NCBI GenBank assembly: GCA_903835185.1
Contig: CAILLX010000175.1
Location: 1 to 49,181, forward strand
DNA: 49,181 bases
DNA from: an uncultured bacterium
Lineage (GTDB): Bacteria > Cyanobacteriota > Vampirovibrionia > Obscuribacterales > Obscuribacteraceae
Direction of reading: 5' to 3'
The notes below the pieces were generated by a model. The model was not told the DNA's origin and did not search any database. It was given only the letters and a program-made list of their open reading frames with translations. Made by a program: the position numbers and the translations under genes. Within the stretch, counting starts at the first letter, position 1. Each line of letters opens with the position of its first letter. Positions 24,073 through 32,750 of the stretch are shown here, in pieces.

Positions 24073-27000
24073 TCAAAATAAGACTGCTGCTGTCTTAGAA
24101 CTTTCGCAGGACGGAAGATCGGCTTCTAAAAAGACCTTCCTTAAGGCTTGTTTCAGTGTGGCAGGATCAGTCTTGCTGCCGGTGGTTGCTTGATAACGGA
24201 GAAGATGCCAGTGCGCCTGCTGATGGAGCCCAAGGTGGCTGAGTATTGCTTGTGCTAGCAGGTCACAGACAGGATTACCCTTTGACCTTTGTTCTAGTTC
24301 CTGCAGATTCTCTAGCGCCAGTGACCAGGCATGCAGCTGATAAAACATCACAGTTGCAAAAAGGAGCGGTTCGCTAGCATCCGGCTTTAAACTACTGGCA
24401 ATCTTAAGCTGCTCGAGACCGGCGGGCAGGCGTTTTGTACGGCAGAGCAGTTTAGCCAAGCACAACCTGGGTGCAAACTGGTTTGGATCAAGATCGAGCG
24501 ATGCACGTAAATACTTTTCGGACAAAGAGTTGTTGCCTCTGTGCATGAGCTCTCTGCCCAGTGAGTAGAGAGAATCAACGTCAAGCGGGTCGTGTGCTAC
24601 TGCTTGCTCCAGACAGTTAAAAGCAGCCTGGTCAGACTTCCAGGGCTGCTTTCCGGCAGCTTTCAGTGCGAGGAGGTCGGAATGTGCTGGCGCTGCTTGG
24701 CTTGGTTCCAAACAGCCCAGGGCGGACAGGTTGCGCTGGAGAAGATCGTCAGAGAAAGCCAGCTGCTTTGGGAGCTCGCATTCAATGAGCAGGTTGTCGT
24801 CTGTATTCAACCGGTTGTCCCCGGTCATGCGAGCCATCTTGGCAGTGAAATTGCTCAACTCTCCTGGTTCTTTTTTTAATAGAGACAGTAGCTCACAGGG
24901 GGAGTGGATAGAGATTCTGAGAAGGTCTCTTCGTAGAGATGGCTGAGCAAATTTTGCAGTGAGAGAAGATATGTCTTTTTCAATTGAGCCTTTGCAGCCT
25001 ATAAGGATTACCTCACCTCCGCCGCTTGGCTGGAACATGTATGTCTCAGGGAAAACAGTTGTAAAAGTGCGGCAAAGGATAGCAAGGTATCTGGGGGTAA
25101 TTGCATAAAGCTGAATCCACTGGCAGAAAAGTCCGTTGTCTTTGAGCTTGGTTGCAGCTAATTGCCAGAATTCTCGAGTAAACAGGTCGCTGGAGCCGCC
25201 CACCCATGGATCGCCTGGTTGCGATACGATTAAATCAAGCTTGTGAGGCAGCAAGGACAGGTAGTTGCGTCCGTCTTGCTCTACTATGTTTAATTTGCCT
25301 GCATTTGCCAGAGATGTGGGCATTTTGTTGACATGAATAAAAAGTTTGTTTGTAGCCAGAACACTACTTTCCAGCTCGCATACAGTCAGCTTTCCCAGGC
25401 ATTGAGAGTGCAACAGGCAGCCGGCTGTGGTGCCGCTACCATAGCCTAACAGGAGAGCGTCAGAGATTGGACCTCTATGCAAGAATGTAGGCAATACTCC
25501 AAGCAGCACCTGGGTGGCTAAATCTGAACCGGGCGATGGCAGGCAAGGATCCAGGGGTACTGAGACATCAACTTTGCCGTCAGTTTTGAGATAAATGATA
25601 TTGGCATGACGGCTGCTGCCTACTGTAACTGTTGTGTTTAATCCTTCTCTGTAATAGAGAAGGTTGTTGCCTGATTCCGTGGTGGAGCTGCTTCCTTTGA
25701 ACAGATTCTGTCCGGATTTAAGCAGCTGAGCGCTGCTTGTGAAGGAGACACCGCTAGACATAAGCTCAGGATCCCAGTCCGGTCTTAATATCACAACAGA
25801 GCCTGCAGCTGCCGCCAGAATAGCCAAAGCAAACGTTCTGGATGTGGACCGTTTGCGCCACTGCCACCACATTATGACAAATGCTCCTGCTGCCAATTCC
25901 AGAGACGCTGTCATGGCAAGAGTTGTCTGTATGCCGCTTACAGTTATTTGTGCCGACAACGGGATAATGATAAATCCGGCTAACCAGGTGCCGACGATAG
26001 CTCCAGCAGTATTGAATGCGTAAAGGCGACCAACCTTGAAGGCAGCTTCTGCCGGCTGCCTGACAACAACTGTGATAGCAAGCGGAAAGAGCGCTCCCAG
26101 AGAGCAGCTGGTTGGTAAGATTACTAAAGCTGCCACAGCAAATCTAGCTGTCATCAGACAGGCAAAAGAGGCTTGCCCGGTTAAGCCTGCCAGAGCCTGT
26201 TCACATGAAAGGAGTGCATATGGCAGCACAGAGATGAAAAACAAGCTCAAATAGATAGTTGCTCCAGCAAGCAGCTGCAGATAACCGAGCAGTAGTGGGT
26301 TCCCTCGCTTGCCGGACATACGGCTACCCAGCCAGGCACCACCTGCCAGTCCAGCAAGTACAAGTGTGAGGACAGCGCTTAAGGAATAGCTGCTTGAGCT
26401 GAAAATTAAGGAGAAAAGCCTGATCCAGACTACCTCCAGAATCATAGAGGCTGCTCCCGAGACAGTAAGGAGGAGAGTGACAGCCTTACCGAGCCTGTCA
26501 GATCTGCCAGGCTTACCTCTGGGATGTTCTGCACTGGCAGCCTTCTCTGAGATTGATCCACTGACGGGAACGGCTGCGTGTGCGCCAGAACGACTGTCCG
26601 TCGCGACTGTTTCATCTGTCAGCTCTGGGATTTTGTGCTCCTGGTACTTACTGACTTTAACTGTTGGCAGCTGACGTGACAGCGCCAGTGCTGTTGCGGC
26701 TAAGAGAAAGTTGACTGCGACAGCAGTCTTGAGTGTATTGGACAGTCCGAGGCTGGGAAGCAAGAGAAATCCGGTGACAAAAGCACCAAAGAGAGCACCG
26801 GTAGTACTGGCTGCGTACAAATAACTGGCCTGCCGGTGCACAGGTGCTGTGTTGTTTGCTAAGTAGCTGCAGGCAACTGGCAAGGTTGCTCCCATAAGAC
26901 AGGTGGGCACTGCTAGCACGATAGCTGCCAGGAGAAAGCGTCCTGCCAGTAGAAGCACAGAGGAACTGCCTGTAAATTGGGCAAGTAGCGGCCAGAACAG

Positions 27001-27342
27001 GCTAATTATAGATTGAGAAAAAAGGAAGCTGAGGACAAGACTGCTGGTCCCTGTGGCAGCTTCAATCCAGGCATAAGTCTTCCACAGGTTGCCTCTACAT
27101 GGATAAAATCTGCCGGACAGATAAGCTCCGGCTGCCAGTCCAGCCATGAAAACTGTAATGACAGTTGTGCTGGAAAATAATGTGGCTCCGAAGATACGTG
27201 TAAGCAAGCGGGCCCAGACAACTTCATAAGAGAGAGCAGCAGCGCCAGAGAAGAAAAAACAGACGATAATTGCTAGCCTGGACAGCCTCTCAGCTTGTGC
27301 TGCCTGCCGCAAGATATCTTGTCCCAGTCCGGCAGATTGCAC
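24073..27342 (-). CDS. Membrane-fused spermidine-synthase-like protein with TPRs
   Basis: A 1089-aa protein in three parts. Two sets of membrane helices, roughly 20-220 and 285-510, recall the MFS-like region of fused MFS/spermidine synthase proteins and include SGAAALSYEVVWARLLTRIFG and SGAASMILEVVWIRLFSLIF as two related repeats. A Rossmann methyltransferase-type domain (about 590-860) carries LLGYGSGTTAG as SAM motif and VCELESS. At the site of the spermidine-synthase catalytic Asp it reads VSQPGDPWVGGSSDLFTREF, the SEPSNPW-type pattern of the fused family, so polyamine synthesis is doubtful. TPRs follow at about 900-1050. The start is GTG at 27342 with AGGAGG six bases before. Confidence 0.8.
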   Translation of the reverse strand: MQSAGLGQDILRQAAQAERLSRLAIIVCFFFSGAAALSYEVVWARLLTRIFGATLFSSTTVITVFMAGLAAGAYLSGRFYPCRGNLWKTYAWIEAATGTSSLVLSFLFSQSIISLFWPLLAQFTGSSSVLLLAGRFLLAAIVLAVPTCLMGATLPVACSYLANNTAPVHRQASYLYAASTTGALFGAFVTGFLLLPSLGLSNTLKTAVAVNFLLAATALALSRQLPTVKVSKYQEHKIPELTDETVATDSRSGAHAAVPVSGSISEKAASAEHPRGKPGRSDRLGKAVTLLLTVSGAASMILEVVWIRLFSLIFSSSSYSLSAVLTLVLAGLAGGAWLGSRMSGKRGNPLLLGYLQLLAGATIYLSLFFISVLPYALLSCEQALAGLTGQASFACLMTARFAVAALVILPTSCSLGALFPLAITVVVRQPAEAAFKVGRLYAFNTAGAIVGTWLAGFIIIPLSAQITVSGIQTTLAMTASLELAAGAFVIMWWQWRKRSTSRTFALAILAAAAGSVVILRPDWDPELMSSGVSFTSSAQLLKSGQNLFKGSSSTTESGNNLLYYREGLNTTVTVGSSRHANIIYLKTDGKVDVSVPLDPCLPSPGSDLATQVLLGVLPTFLHRGPISDALLLGYGSGTTAGCLLHSQCLGKLTVCELESSVLATNKLFIHVNKMPTSLANAGKLNIVEQDGRNYLSLLPHKLDLIVSQPGDPWVGGSSDLFTREFWQLAATKLKDNGLFCQWIQLYAITPRYLAILCRTFTTVFPETYMFQPSGGGEVILIGCKGSIEKDISSLTAKFAQPSLRRDLLRISIHSPCELLSLLKKEPGELSNFTAKMARMTGDNRLNTDDNLLIECELPKQLAFSDDLLQRNLSALGCLEPSQAAPAHSDLLALKAAGKQPWKSDQAAFNCLEQAVAHDPLDVDSLYSLGRELMHRGNNSLSEKYLRASLDLDPNQFAPRLCLAKLLCRTKRLPAGLEQLKIASSLKPDASEPLLFATVMFYQLHAWSLALENLQELEQRSKGNPVCDLLAQAILSHLGLHQQAHWHLLRYQATTGSKTDPATLKQALRKVFLEADLPSCESSKTAAVLF

Positions 27343-27451
27343 GAGTTGCCTCCTTGGAGTGCCTTAGACATTATTTCATAGCTCGCATTTCCAGATTGAA
27401 CCTTTCATAAGGTTAGCTCCGTTATAGAAGTGGCGCTTAAAATAGATAAGA

Positions 27452-30400
27452 GTGATTTTCAATAATATTACCCTTCATAATTTTATGAGCTATGCCGATG
27501 CAGAGCTGGATCTGTCGTCAGTAGGTGTAGCCTGTCTGGCCGGAGCTAACGGGGCTGGAAAGTCTGCAATATTAGATGCAATTACATGGGCTCTCTGGGA
27601 GCGCGCCCGCGCTCAGTCGGATGAGCTGGTGCGGCTTGGTCAGCAGGAGATGTGGGTAGCAGTCTCATTTGTCCTCGAAGGTGTTACCTACCGGGTAAGA
27701 CGTGCACGCAAAAAAATCCGCTCGGGAAGTAAAACTGTTTCGAGAGGGTCAGTTGAGCTGCAGGTGCACTCTTGTGGTAGCTGGCGTTCGCTCACTGCTG
27801 GCAGCCAGCGTGAGACTCGTAGCCAGATTGTCAACCTGTTGCATCTGGACTATGACACTTTTATCAACAGTGCTTATCTTCGTCAGGGTAAGGCTGATGA
27901 GTTTACTACCAGAGCACCGTCTGAGCGCAAACAGATCTTAAGTGAGATCCTTGGTTTGAGCTTGTTTGATCAGTTGCAAGAGCTGGCGCGCGAGCAGGTG
28001 CGAAAGCTGAAAGGTCGCTTTGAACTGCTTGAGCTGAGTATAAGAGCACTGCCAGATCTCGAGCAGCGTATAAACTTGATGGAAGGCGGGCTGAGTCAGC
28101 TGACTGAGAGCGCTCAGCAGGTGGCTGCACAGGTCTGTCTCTCTCAAGACAGTCATGCCAGATTGCAAGATCGCTTGCGGGATCTCAATCTTATGGAGCA
28201 GCGCTTGAACGCAGGACTGCTGCGGAAGAGAGAACTGGAAGCCGACATAGCAGCTCTTGCCGGACGCCAGGGCTCTTTGCTAGAGCAACAGAAGCAAGCC
28301 TTGAACTTGACCAGTCGGTCGGTTGACATTGAGCAGAAAGCATACGAACTAGCTCAGTTGAAGAAACAGGTTGAAGAGCTTGACGATAAAGCGCTTTTAT
28401 TGCAGGAGCTAACAGAGCAGCGTCTTGAGTTTGCTGCCAAGCTTGCCGGCATGCGCAGCCGGCTTGAAGTTTCACTTGATCATCTGCGTCTCTTATTGTC
28501 AGAGAAGGTGTCCAAGTGCCAGCAGCTGGCAAAGGATGAAATCTTTCTGCATAAAGTGGACACAGCTTACAACCAGTATAAAGAGCTGGTGGCAAAAGAG
28601 TCTGAGCTGGCTGCCAGACAGGAAGCTTATGTGCAACTAAATGCCAGGGCAGATGATCTTGCCTCTTTAGTTCAAGAGAACAGAATCAGACTGGAAGCAG
28701 AGCTGGAGCACAAAGTGTCGTTATGTGCAGAGCTTGAACAGCTGCAAAACAGTTGCTCTGTGCTTAACGAAGAGAAAGTTGCTATCGAGAACCAAGTCAA
28801 TCTGCTCGATAAACTAGAAGTTGAGTTCGAACTGGTGGAACAGAAAGGTCTCAAAGCTAAATCTGAGCTTGCATCTATTGATATTCAAGTGAAAGAGTTG
28901 CGCCGCAGGCAGCAGGAGAAGAGAGCAAAGATTGCTGAACTTGAGGAGTGCCGTAGTTCCAGCATCTGTCCGCTTTGTTCTGCTCCCATAGTTGATCGTT
29001 CAGCTGTCATTAAGCGTTATCTAAACGAGATAGAGCAGAATGAGTCTGAAATTTCCAGTTTGGCCGGGCAGGTTTATGAGCTGGAGGCAGTGCGACAAGT
29101 GCTTAGAGCCCAGTACACAGAGATGAGGCGAAAGCTTGATTGCAGGAAAGTTTTAGACAAACAGATTGGGCAGTTTAACGAAAAGATGGCTGCAGTAGAA
29201 CGAGCCGGTGCTGCAGCTTGCGATTTAACTCTCGAAATTGCCAGGTCGAAGACTCGCTTGCAGAGCAAGGACTACGCTGCCGTAGAACGTGAAAGCCTTA
29301 TAAATGTCAAAGCAGAGTTGCATAAACTAAATTTTGATCCGGCAGTTTATGCCAGTATTCAAGCTCAAATACGCAAACAACGATATGCTGAGGCACGCTA
29401 CCAGCAGGCGCAACGTGATGAAGTCGAACTGAAAAAGGCTGCTCAAGAGATTCCGATACTGCAAGCCCAAGCAGATGATATATCTCGTCAGCTTGATTCA
29501 GATGATTATGGTCAAGAATGGCGCACCCGGCTGGATGAAGTTGTGCGACTTGCCGATAATCTTTATTACGACCGCACTTGGCATCAGGATTTAAAGCAAA
29601 GGTTGCCTGAAATTATGCCTGCTTCTGAAGCTAAGCATGATCTGCAGAGGGCGGCAGCCGAGCTTCCTGGCATTGAGAGGCAGCTGGCTGAATGTGAGGC
29701 AGCACATTCAGCCAAGTGTGAGCAGGCGTCGCAGCTTGCTGCCGATATTACTTTCTGGCAGGATAGTTTGTTTGCTCTGCCTGAGCTTGGCTCTGAACTG
29801 AAAGTAAGCCAAGAGGCAACCTTGCGACTGCTCGCCAATCGCGAGGAGCTGGCCACCCGGCTGGCTGTAGATGCTAGCCGTCTTGATCAACTGCAGGATG
29901 AGAGAAATAAGCTTTTTGACAAGATTAGAGATTGTGATCAAACACGGTCCCATCTGGATGATTTTCAACTTCTAGCGGAAGCTTTAGGCAAAAAGGGTAT
30001 TCAAGCAGTAATTATAGACAGTGCTATACCTGAGATAGAAAGCGAGGCCAACCGCATACTGTCGCGCCTTACAGACAATCAGATGCATGTAGCTCTAGTG
30101 ACGCAGCATCTGACGAGAAGCGGCAGCATAGTTGAGACACTTGAGCTTCTTATTGGAGATGAGGTAGGCACGCGCAATTATGAGCTCTATAGCGGTGGTG
30201 AAGCTTTCAAGGTCGATTTTTCGCTGCGGGTAGCTTTAGCCAGGCTGTTGGCCAGACGGGCTGGAGCTAAGCTGGAGACGCTCATTATAGATGAAGGGTT
30301 TGGCTCGCAAGACGAAGAGAGCCGGTTGCGTTTGGTGCGTGTGATTGCTGCTATTCAAAACGATTTTGCCAGAATTCTTTTGATCACGCACATAGATGAA

Positions 30401-30475
30401 ATTAAAGAGATGTTCCCTACTCACATTTATGTACATAAAGAAAACGGAATATCGAAGATTCAGATCGGTTCATAG
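27452..30475 (+). CDS. sbcC: SbcC/Rad50-type SMC-like ATPase
   Basis: A 1007-aa DNA-repair ATPase of the Rad50/SbcC family. The Walker A GANGAGKS is at 31-38, with the Q-loop in INSAYLRQGKADEF. Long coiled coils run from about 180 to 800, interrupted by a zinc hook CPLC (Cys506 and Cys509) that dimerises the two arms. The C-terminal lobe carries the ABC signature LYSGGEAFKVDFSLRVALAR and the Walker B/D-loop ETLIIDEGFGSQDEESRLRL. SbcC normally works with the nuclease SbcD/Mre11 to open hairpins and double-strand ends, but no sbcD is beside it. The start is GTG at 27452; the SD is weak. The gene is divergent from the spermidine-synthase-like gene across 109 bases. Confidence 0.93.
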   Translation: MIFNNITLHNFMSYADAELDLSSVGVACLAGANGAGKSAILDAITWALWERARAQSDELVRLGQQEMWVAVSFVLEGVTYRVRRARKKIRSGSKTVSRGSVELQVHSCGSWRSLTAGSQRETRSQIVNLLHLDYDTFINSAYLRQGKADEFTTRAPSERKQILSEILGLSLFDQLQELAREQVRKLKGRFELLELSIRALPDLEQRINLMEGGLSQLTESAQQVAAQVCLSQDSHARLQDRLRDLNLMEQRLNAGLLRKRELEADIAALAGRQGSLLEQQKQALNLTSRSVDIEQKAYELAQLKKQVEELDDKALLLQELTEQRLEFAAKLAGMRSRLEVSLDHLRLLLSEKVSKCQQLAKDEIFLHKVDTAYNQYKELVAKESELAARQEAYVQLNARADDLASLVQENRIRLEAELEHKVSLCAELEQLQNSCSVLNEEKVAIENQVNLLDKLEVEFELVEQKGLKAKSELASIDIQVKELRRRQQEKRAKIAELEECRSSSICPLCSAPIVDRSAVIKRYLNEIEQNESEISSLAGQVYELEAVRQVLRAQYTEMRRKLDCRKVLDKQIGQFNEKMAAVERAGAAACDLTLEIARSKTRLQSKDYAAVERESLINVKAELHKLNFDPAVYASIQAQIRKQRYAEARYQQAQRDEVELKKAAQEIPILQAQADDISRQLDSDDYGQEWRTRLDEVVRLADNLYYDRTWHQDLKQRLPEIMPASEAKHDLQRAAAELPGIERQLAECEAAHSAKCEQASQLAADITFWQDSLFALPELGSELKVSQEATLRLLANREELATRLAVDASRLDQLQDERNKLFDKIRDCDQTRSHLDDFQLLAEALGKKGIQAVIIDSAIPEIESEANRILSRLTDNQMHVALVTQHLTRSGSIVETLELLIGDEVGTRNYELYSGGEAFKVDFSLRVALARLLARRAGAKLETLIIDEGFGSQDEESRLRLVRVIAAIQNDFARILLITHIDEIKEMFPTHIYVHKENGISKIQIGS

Positions 30476-30712
30476 CTCTGTGGCACAAACCTCCGGACTT
30501 CTTATCAAAATGGCATCTCTTTTTGCCAGCGAAGGAACAGTCTCAGCTTTGCAATCAATTGCCCGCACAGGCAGTTCAAGAGACAGGAGCGTTGCTGCTG
30601 AGGCGCTCTTTGGCTCTTGAGGAGAAAAGAAAGGATGTTGATTCCACTCAGACAAGGAGTGTAATGCCCAAACTGGCTGGAGTTTTGGAGCAGCGTGGTG
30701 CTGGCAGCTCTG
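30476..30712. other. Intergenic region between convergent genes
   Basis: There is no firm gene. A 36-codon frame at 30510-30620 (MASLFASEGTVSALQSIA...) resembles one HEAT-like helix pair but has no ribosome binding site and may be a scar or chance. No intrinsic terminator is evident although sbcC and the DUF2142 gene converge here. Confidence 0.4.
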
Positions 30713-31987
30713 TTAGATGTGGCTGGCAAAGCTGTAGATGTAAGAAAGCATAACAAATGAGCCTATGCAGACAGCTGCTGTGAAGGCAAGTAGCGCTCCT
30801 ATAGCATAAGCTCCTTTTTTCGCGCCAATGCGGGAGAGCCCGGAAAGAAGAAGAGTGAGAACAGGAATTTCAGAGACAAAGAGATAGCGTCCTTGTGGTC
30901 CGCCCAGATTTTCTGTGGAAGCGTAAATCATCCCGGCAATGTTGCAGATGCAGCAGATAAGGAGCATTGACCAGATTGCCGGACCGATAAGCTCTTTACG
31001 TGACCATCTCCTGGTGCTGGCAGGCAGCCAGCGGCTGCGAATAGCTTGCAGCCAGCCGGCAGCTGAAAGAAGATGGAAAGCGATGAAGAGATAGTAAAGT
31101 GGCCGCCAGATATAACGATTGGTATAACCAAACATTCCCCAGAAGCTAAAAAATGCAAAGCGCCACCAGCGCTTGTCAGTCAGCACCTGGATAGGTGAGA
31201 TATGGTAGCTGAGCTGTTTGTGAAAGGCGACCGCCCATGTGTGATACATAGTTCGGGTGCCGAGCCAGTCGCCGCTGTACTGGTTGTAGTTTCTCCACAA
31301 CCAGCAGCCTGTGATACTCAAGCAGATGCAGGCTATCATGCTCAAGGCGAGTGCTGCTTTCTTCCAGCTGGTAGAGTGCAACACAGTTGCTGCTCCGATA
31401 ACAAAGAGTACAACAGGGAATAAGGTCCAGCCAGAGTATTTGCACAAGGAGAGCCAGGCGAGAAGAAAGCCTACAGCAGCAGCCCGGCGGTAGGTCATGC
31501 CATATTTCAAAGAGGCAATGAAAAGATAGATGAGTATACTTCCGATAGCGCAGGCTGTAGCATCGTTATTGGCGTAGCTGGTGACAAAGACAAACTGCGG
31601 ATGGAAGACAAGCATCAGAGGCAGAGCCAGAGCTAACAGCCGGCTGGCAGAAAACAGCTCCTTGGCAATGCACCAGCCGGCCCAGACAGTGAGAAGTGCT
31701 GCCAGCAGGCTGCCGAAACGGGCAAAAAAACTAATTGAGCTGTCAGGAAATAGCCTGCTTACCAGGGCATGCGGGAGGTAACCGAGTGGTGGGAGCGAGC
31801 CATAGACAGCAGTCGGACCGGCTGCAAGCACCTCTTTCCCTGATGGCAGTCCAGCGTGGTTGCGCAGGAAGGTGATGACCCACAGGTGTGTATACTCGTC
31901 AGGAGCCTCCCATCTTGGCAGCATGACAATCCAGGGCAGGCGGACTAGTGCGCACAACAATAAGAGCAGGAGTAGCTGGAGCTGCAA
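30713..31987 (-). CDS. DUF2142 family integral membrane protein
   Basis: A 424-aa protein with about ten hydrophobic helices and an N-terminal signal-anchor LQLLLLLLLCALVRLPWIVM. After the first helix comes PRWEAPDEYTHLW, the acidic DE pair typical of GT-C-like membrane glycosyltransferases and the DUF2142 family. Near the end lies the family motif GGPQGRYLFVSEIPVLTLL. It is likely to use a lipid-linked sugar or modify surface polymers; the substrate is unknown. The start is TTG at 31987, directly after the TAA of the uridine kinase gene, with GGAGG thirteen bases upstream in the end of that gene; an unannotated later start is possible. The two genes form one operon. Confidence 0.8.
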   Translation of the reverse strand: MQLQLLLLLLLCALVRLPWIVMLPRWEAPDEYTHLWVITFLRNHAGLPSGKEVLAAGPTAVYGSLPPLGYLPHALVSRLFPDSSISFFARFGSLLAALLTVWAGWCIAKELFSASRLLALALPLMLVFHPQFVFVTSYANNDATACAIGSILIYLFIASLKYGMTYRRAAAVGFLLAWLSLCKYSGWTLFPVVLFVIGAATVLHSTSWKKAALALSMIACICLSITGCWLWRNYNQYSGDWLGTRTMYHTWAVAFHKQLSYHISPIQVLTDKRWWRFAFFSFWGMFGYTNRYIWRPLYYLFIAFHLLSAAGWLQAIRSRWLPASTRRWSRKELIGPAIWSMLLICCICNIAGMIYASTENLGGPQGRYLFVSEIPVLTLLLSGLSRIGAKKGAYAIGALLAFTAAVCIGSFVMLSYIYSFASHI

Positions 31988-32554
31988 TTAGAGTGCAAAG
32001 CCTCCACGCATCTCCTCTCCCATCAAAATCAGGTCGGACAGCTGGCGCATTGGCTCTACATAACGGGTGTAAGCTTCTTCGACATTGAGGCTGTGCCTGA
32101 TAGTTTCAAGAGTGCTGCGACCGCGCTCTGTGTCGCGGCGTAAGCGGCGAGCCATTCTTTGATCTATTGGTGTATCAATGAAGATCCGTAGAGTGGCTAT
32201 TTCATGCAATGGGCTGTGGAAGGCAAAGATTCCTTCAATAACAACTATCCTGTTTTTAGGCGCTGCCACTACCTGAGTGCCGACACGGCGGCAGGTGCGC
32301 ATGTCATAAACAGGTATTGTCACATCTTCACTATCTGCCAACTTCAAGCAGGCTTCTGCACATGCTTCCAGATCAACTGCAGAGGGGTGATCAAAGTCAT
32401 AAATACCATCTTCCCTCGGGGTTAAGGCGGCAATATCTTTGTAAAAGGAGTCGGTGGCAAGAATGGCTGCCCCGACAAACTTCTGCGCCAGGGTGGACTT
32501 TCCGGAACCGGAGCCTCCGCAGATGGCTATAATTTGTGAAACGCGATGCAGCAT
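31988..32554 (-). CDS. udk: Uridine kinase family protein
   Basis: A 188-aa P-loop kinase of the uridine/cytidine kinase-phosphoribulokinase family, which phosphorylates (deoxy)uridine/cytidine with a nucleoside triphosphate in pyrimidine salvage. The Walker A GGSGSGKSTLAQKF is near the N terminus, the substrate segment DSFYKD follows and YDFDHPSAVD comes next; VIEGIFAFHSPLHEI is the Walker B region. RRLRRDTERGRSTLETI is the lid. The usual C-terminal allosteric segment is short. Length is a little below the normal 200-215. It leads straight into the DUF2142 gene. The ATG at 32554 has no clear SD. Confidence 0.88.
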   Translation of the reverse strand: MLHRVSQIIAICGGSGSGKSTLAQKFVGAAILATDSFYKDIAALTPREDGIYDFDHPSAVDLEACAEACLKLADSEDVTIPVYDMRTCRRVGTQVVAAPKNRIVVIEGIFAFHSPLHEIATLRIFIDTPIDQRMARRLRRDTERGRSTLETIRHSLNVEEAYTRYVEPMRQLSDLILMGEEMRGGFAL

Positions 32555-32612
32555 AATCTATTGCCGTAAAAGAGCTATCGAGAGTTGATGTTAACTTAGC
32601 CTACCAGTCAAT

Positions 32613-32747
32613 TCATCTTGACAAAAGGCGTTTTTGGACGATGTGGTCTATGATCGTTTTCATCACAGGCGCGACATCCTCCTTCCAGACGGAGGTGAGT
32701 CTAGCTGTATTACCGAGCAAGTCTGGCTTCACCGGTGCAGGATTGTT
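32613..32747 (-). pseudogene. Possible 3' remnant of an unidentified gene
   Basis: Downstream of position 32750 on the minus strand, a frame reads NPAPVKPDLLGNTARLTSVW and then KEDVAPVMKTIIDHIVQKRLLSR before a stop. Codon use and composition look like a genuine C-terminal tail, but upstream the frame runs into the antisense of the histidine-kinase gene, so a complete gene is not possible here. It could be the scar of a lost gene. I cannot identify the family. Confidence 0.3.
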
Positions 32748-32750
32748 TAA

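Noticed and set aside
27394-27430. TTGAAC ... TATAG as an sbcC promoter.
   Set aside because: The spacer is about 20-21 bases, outside the usual range.
30510-30620. 36-codon frame with one HEAT-like helix pair after sbcC.
   Set aside because: No ribosome binding site; too short to show more than chance resemblance.
32618-32650. TTGACA before the histidine-kinase gene as a -35 element.
   Set aside because: The only suitable TATGAT lies 25 bases away, too far for a sigma70 promoter.
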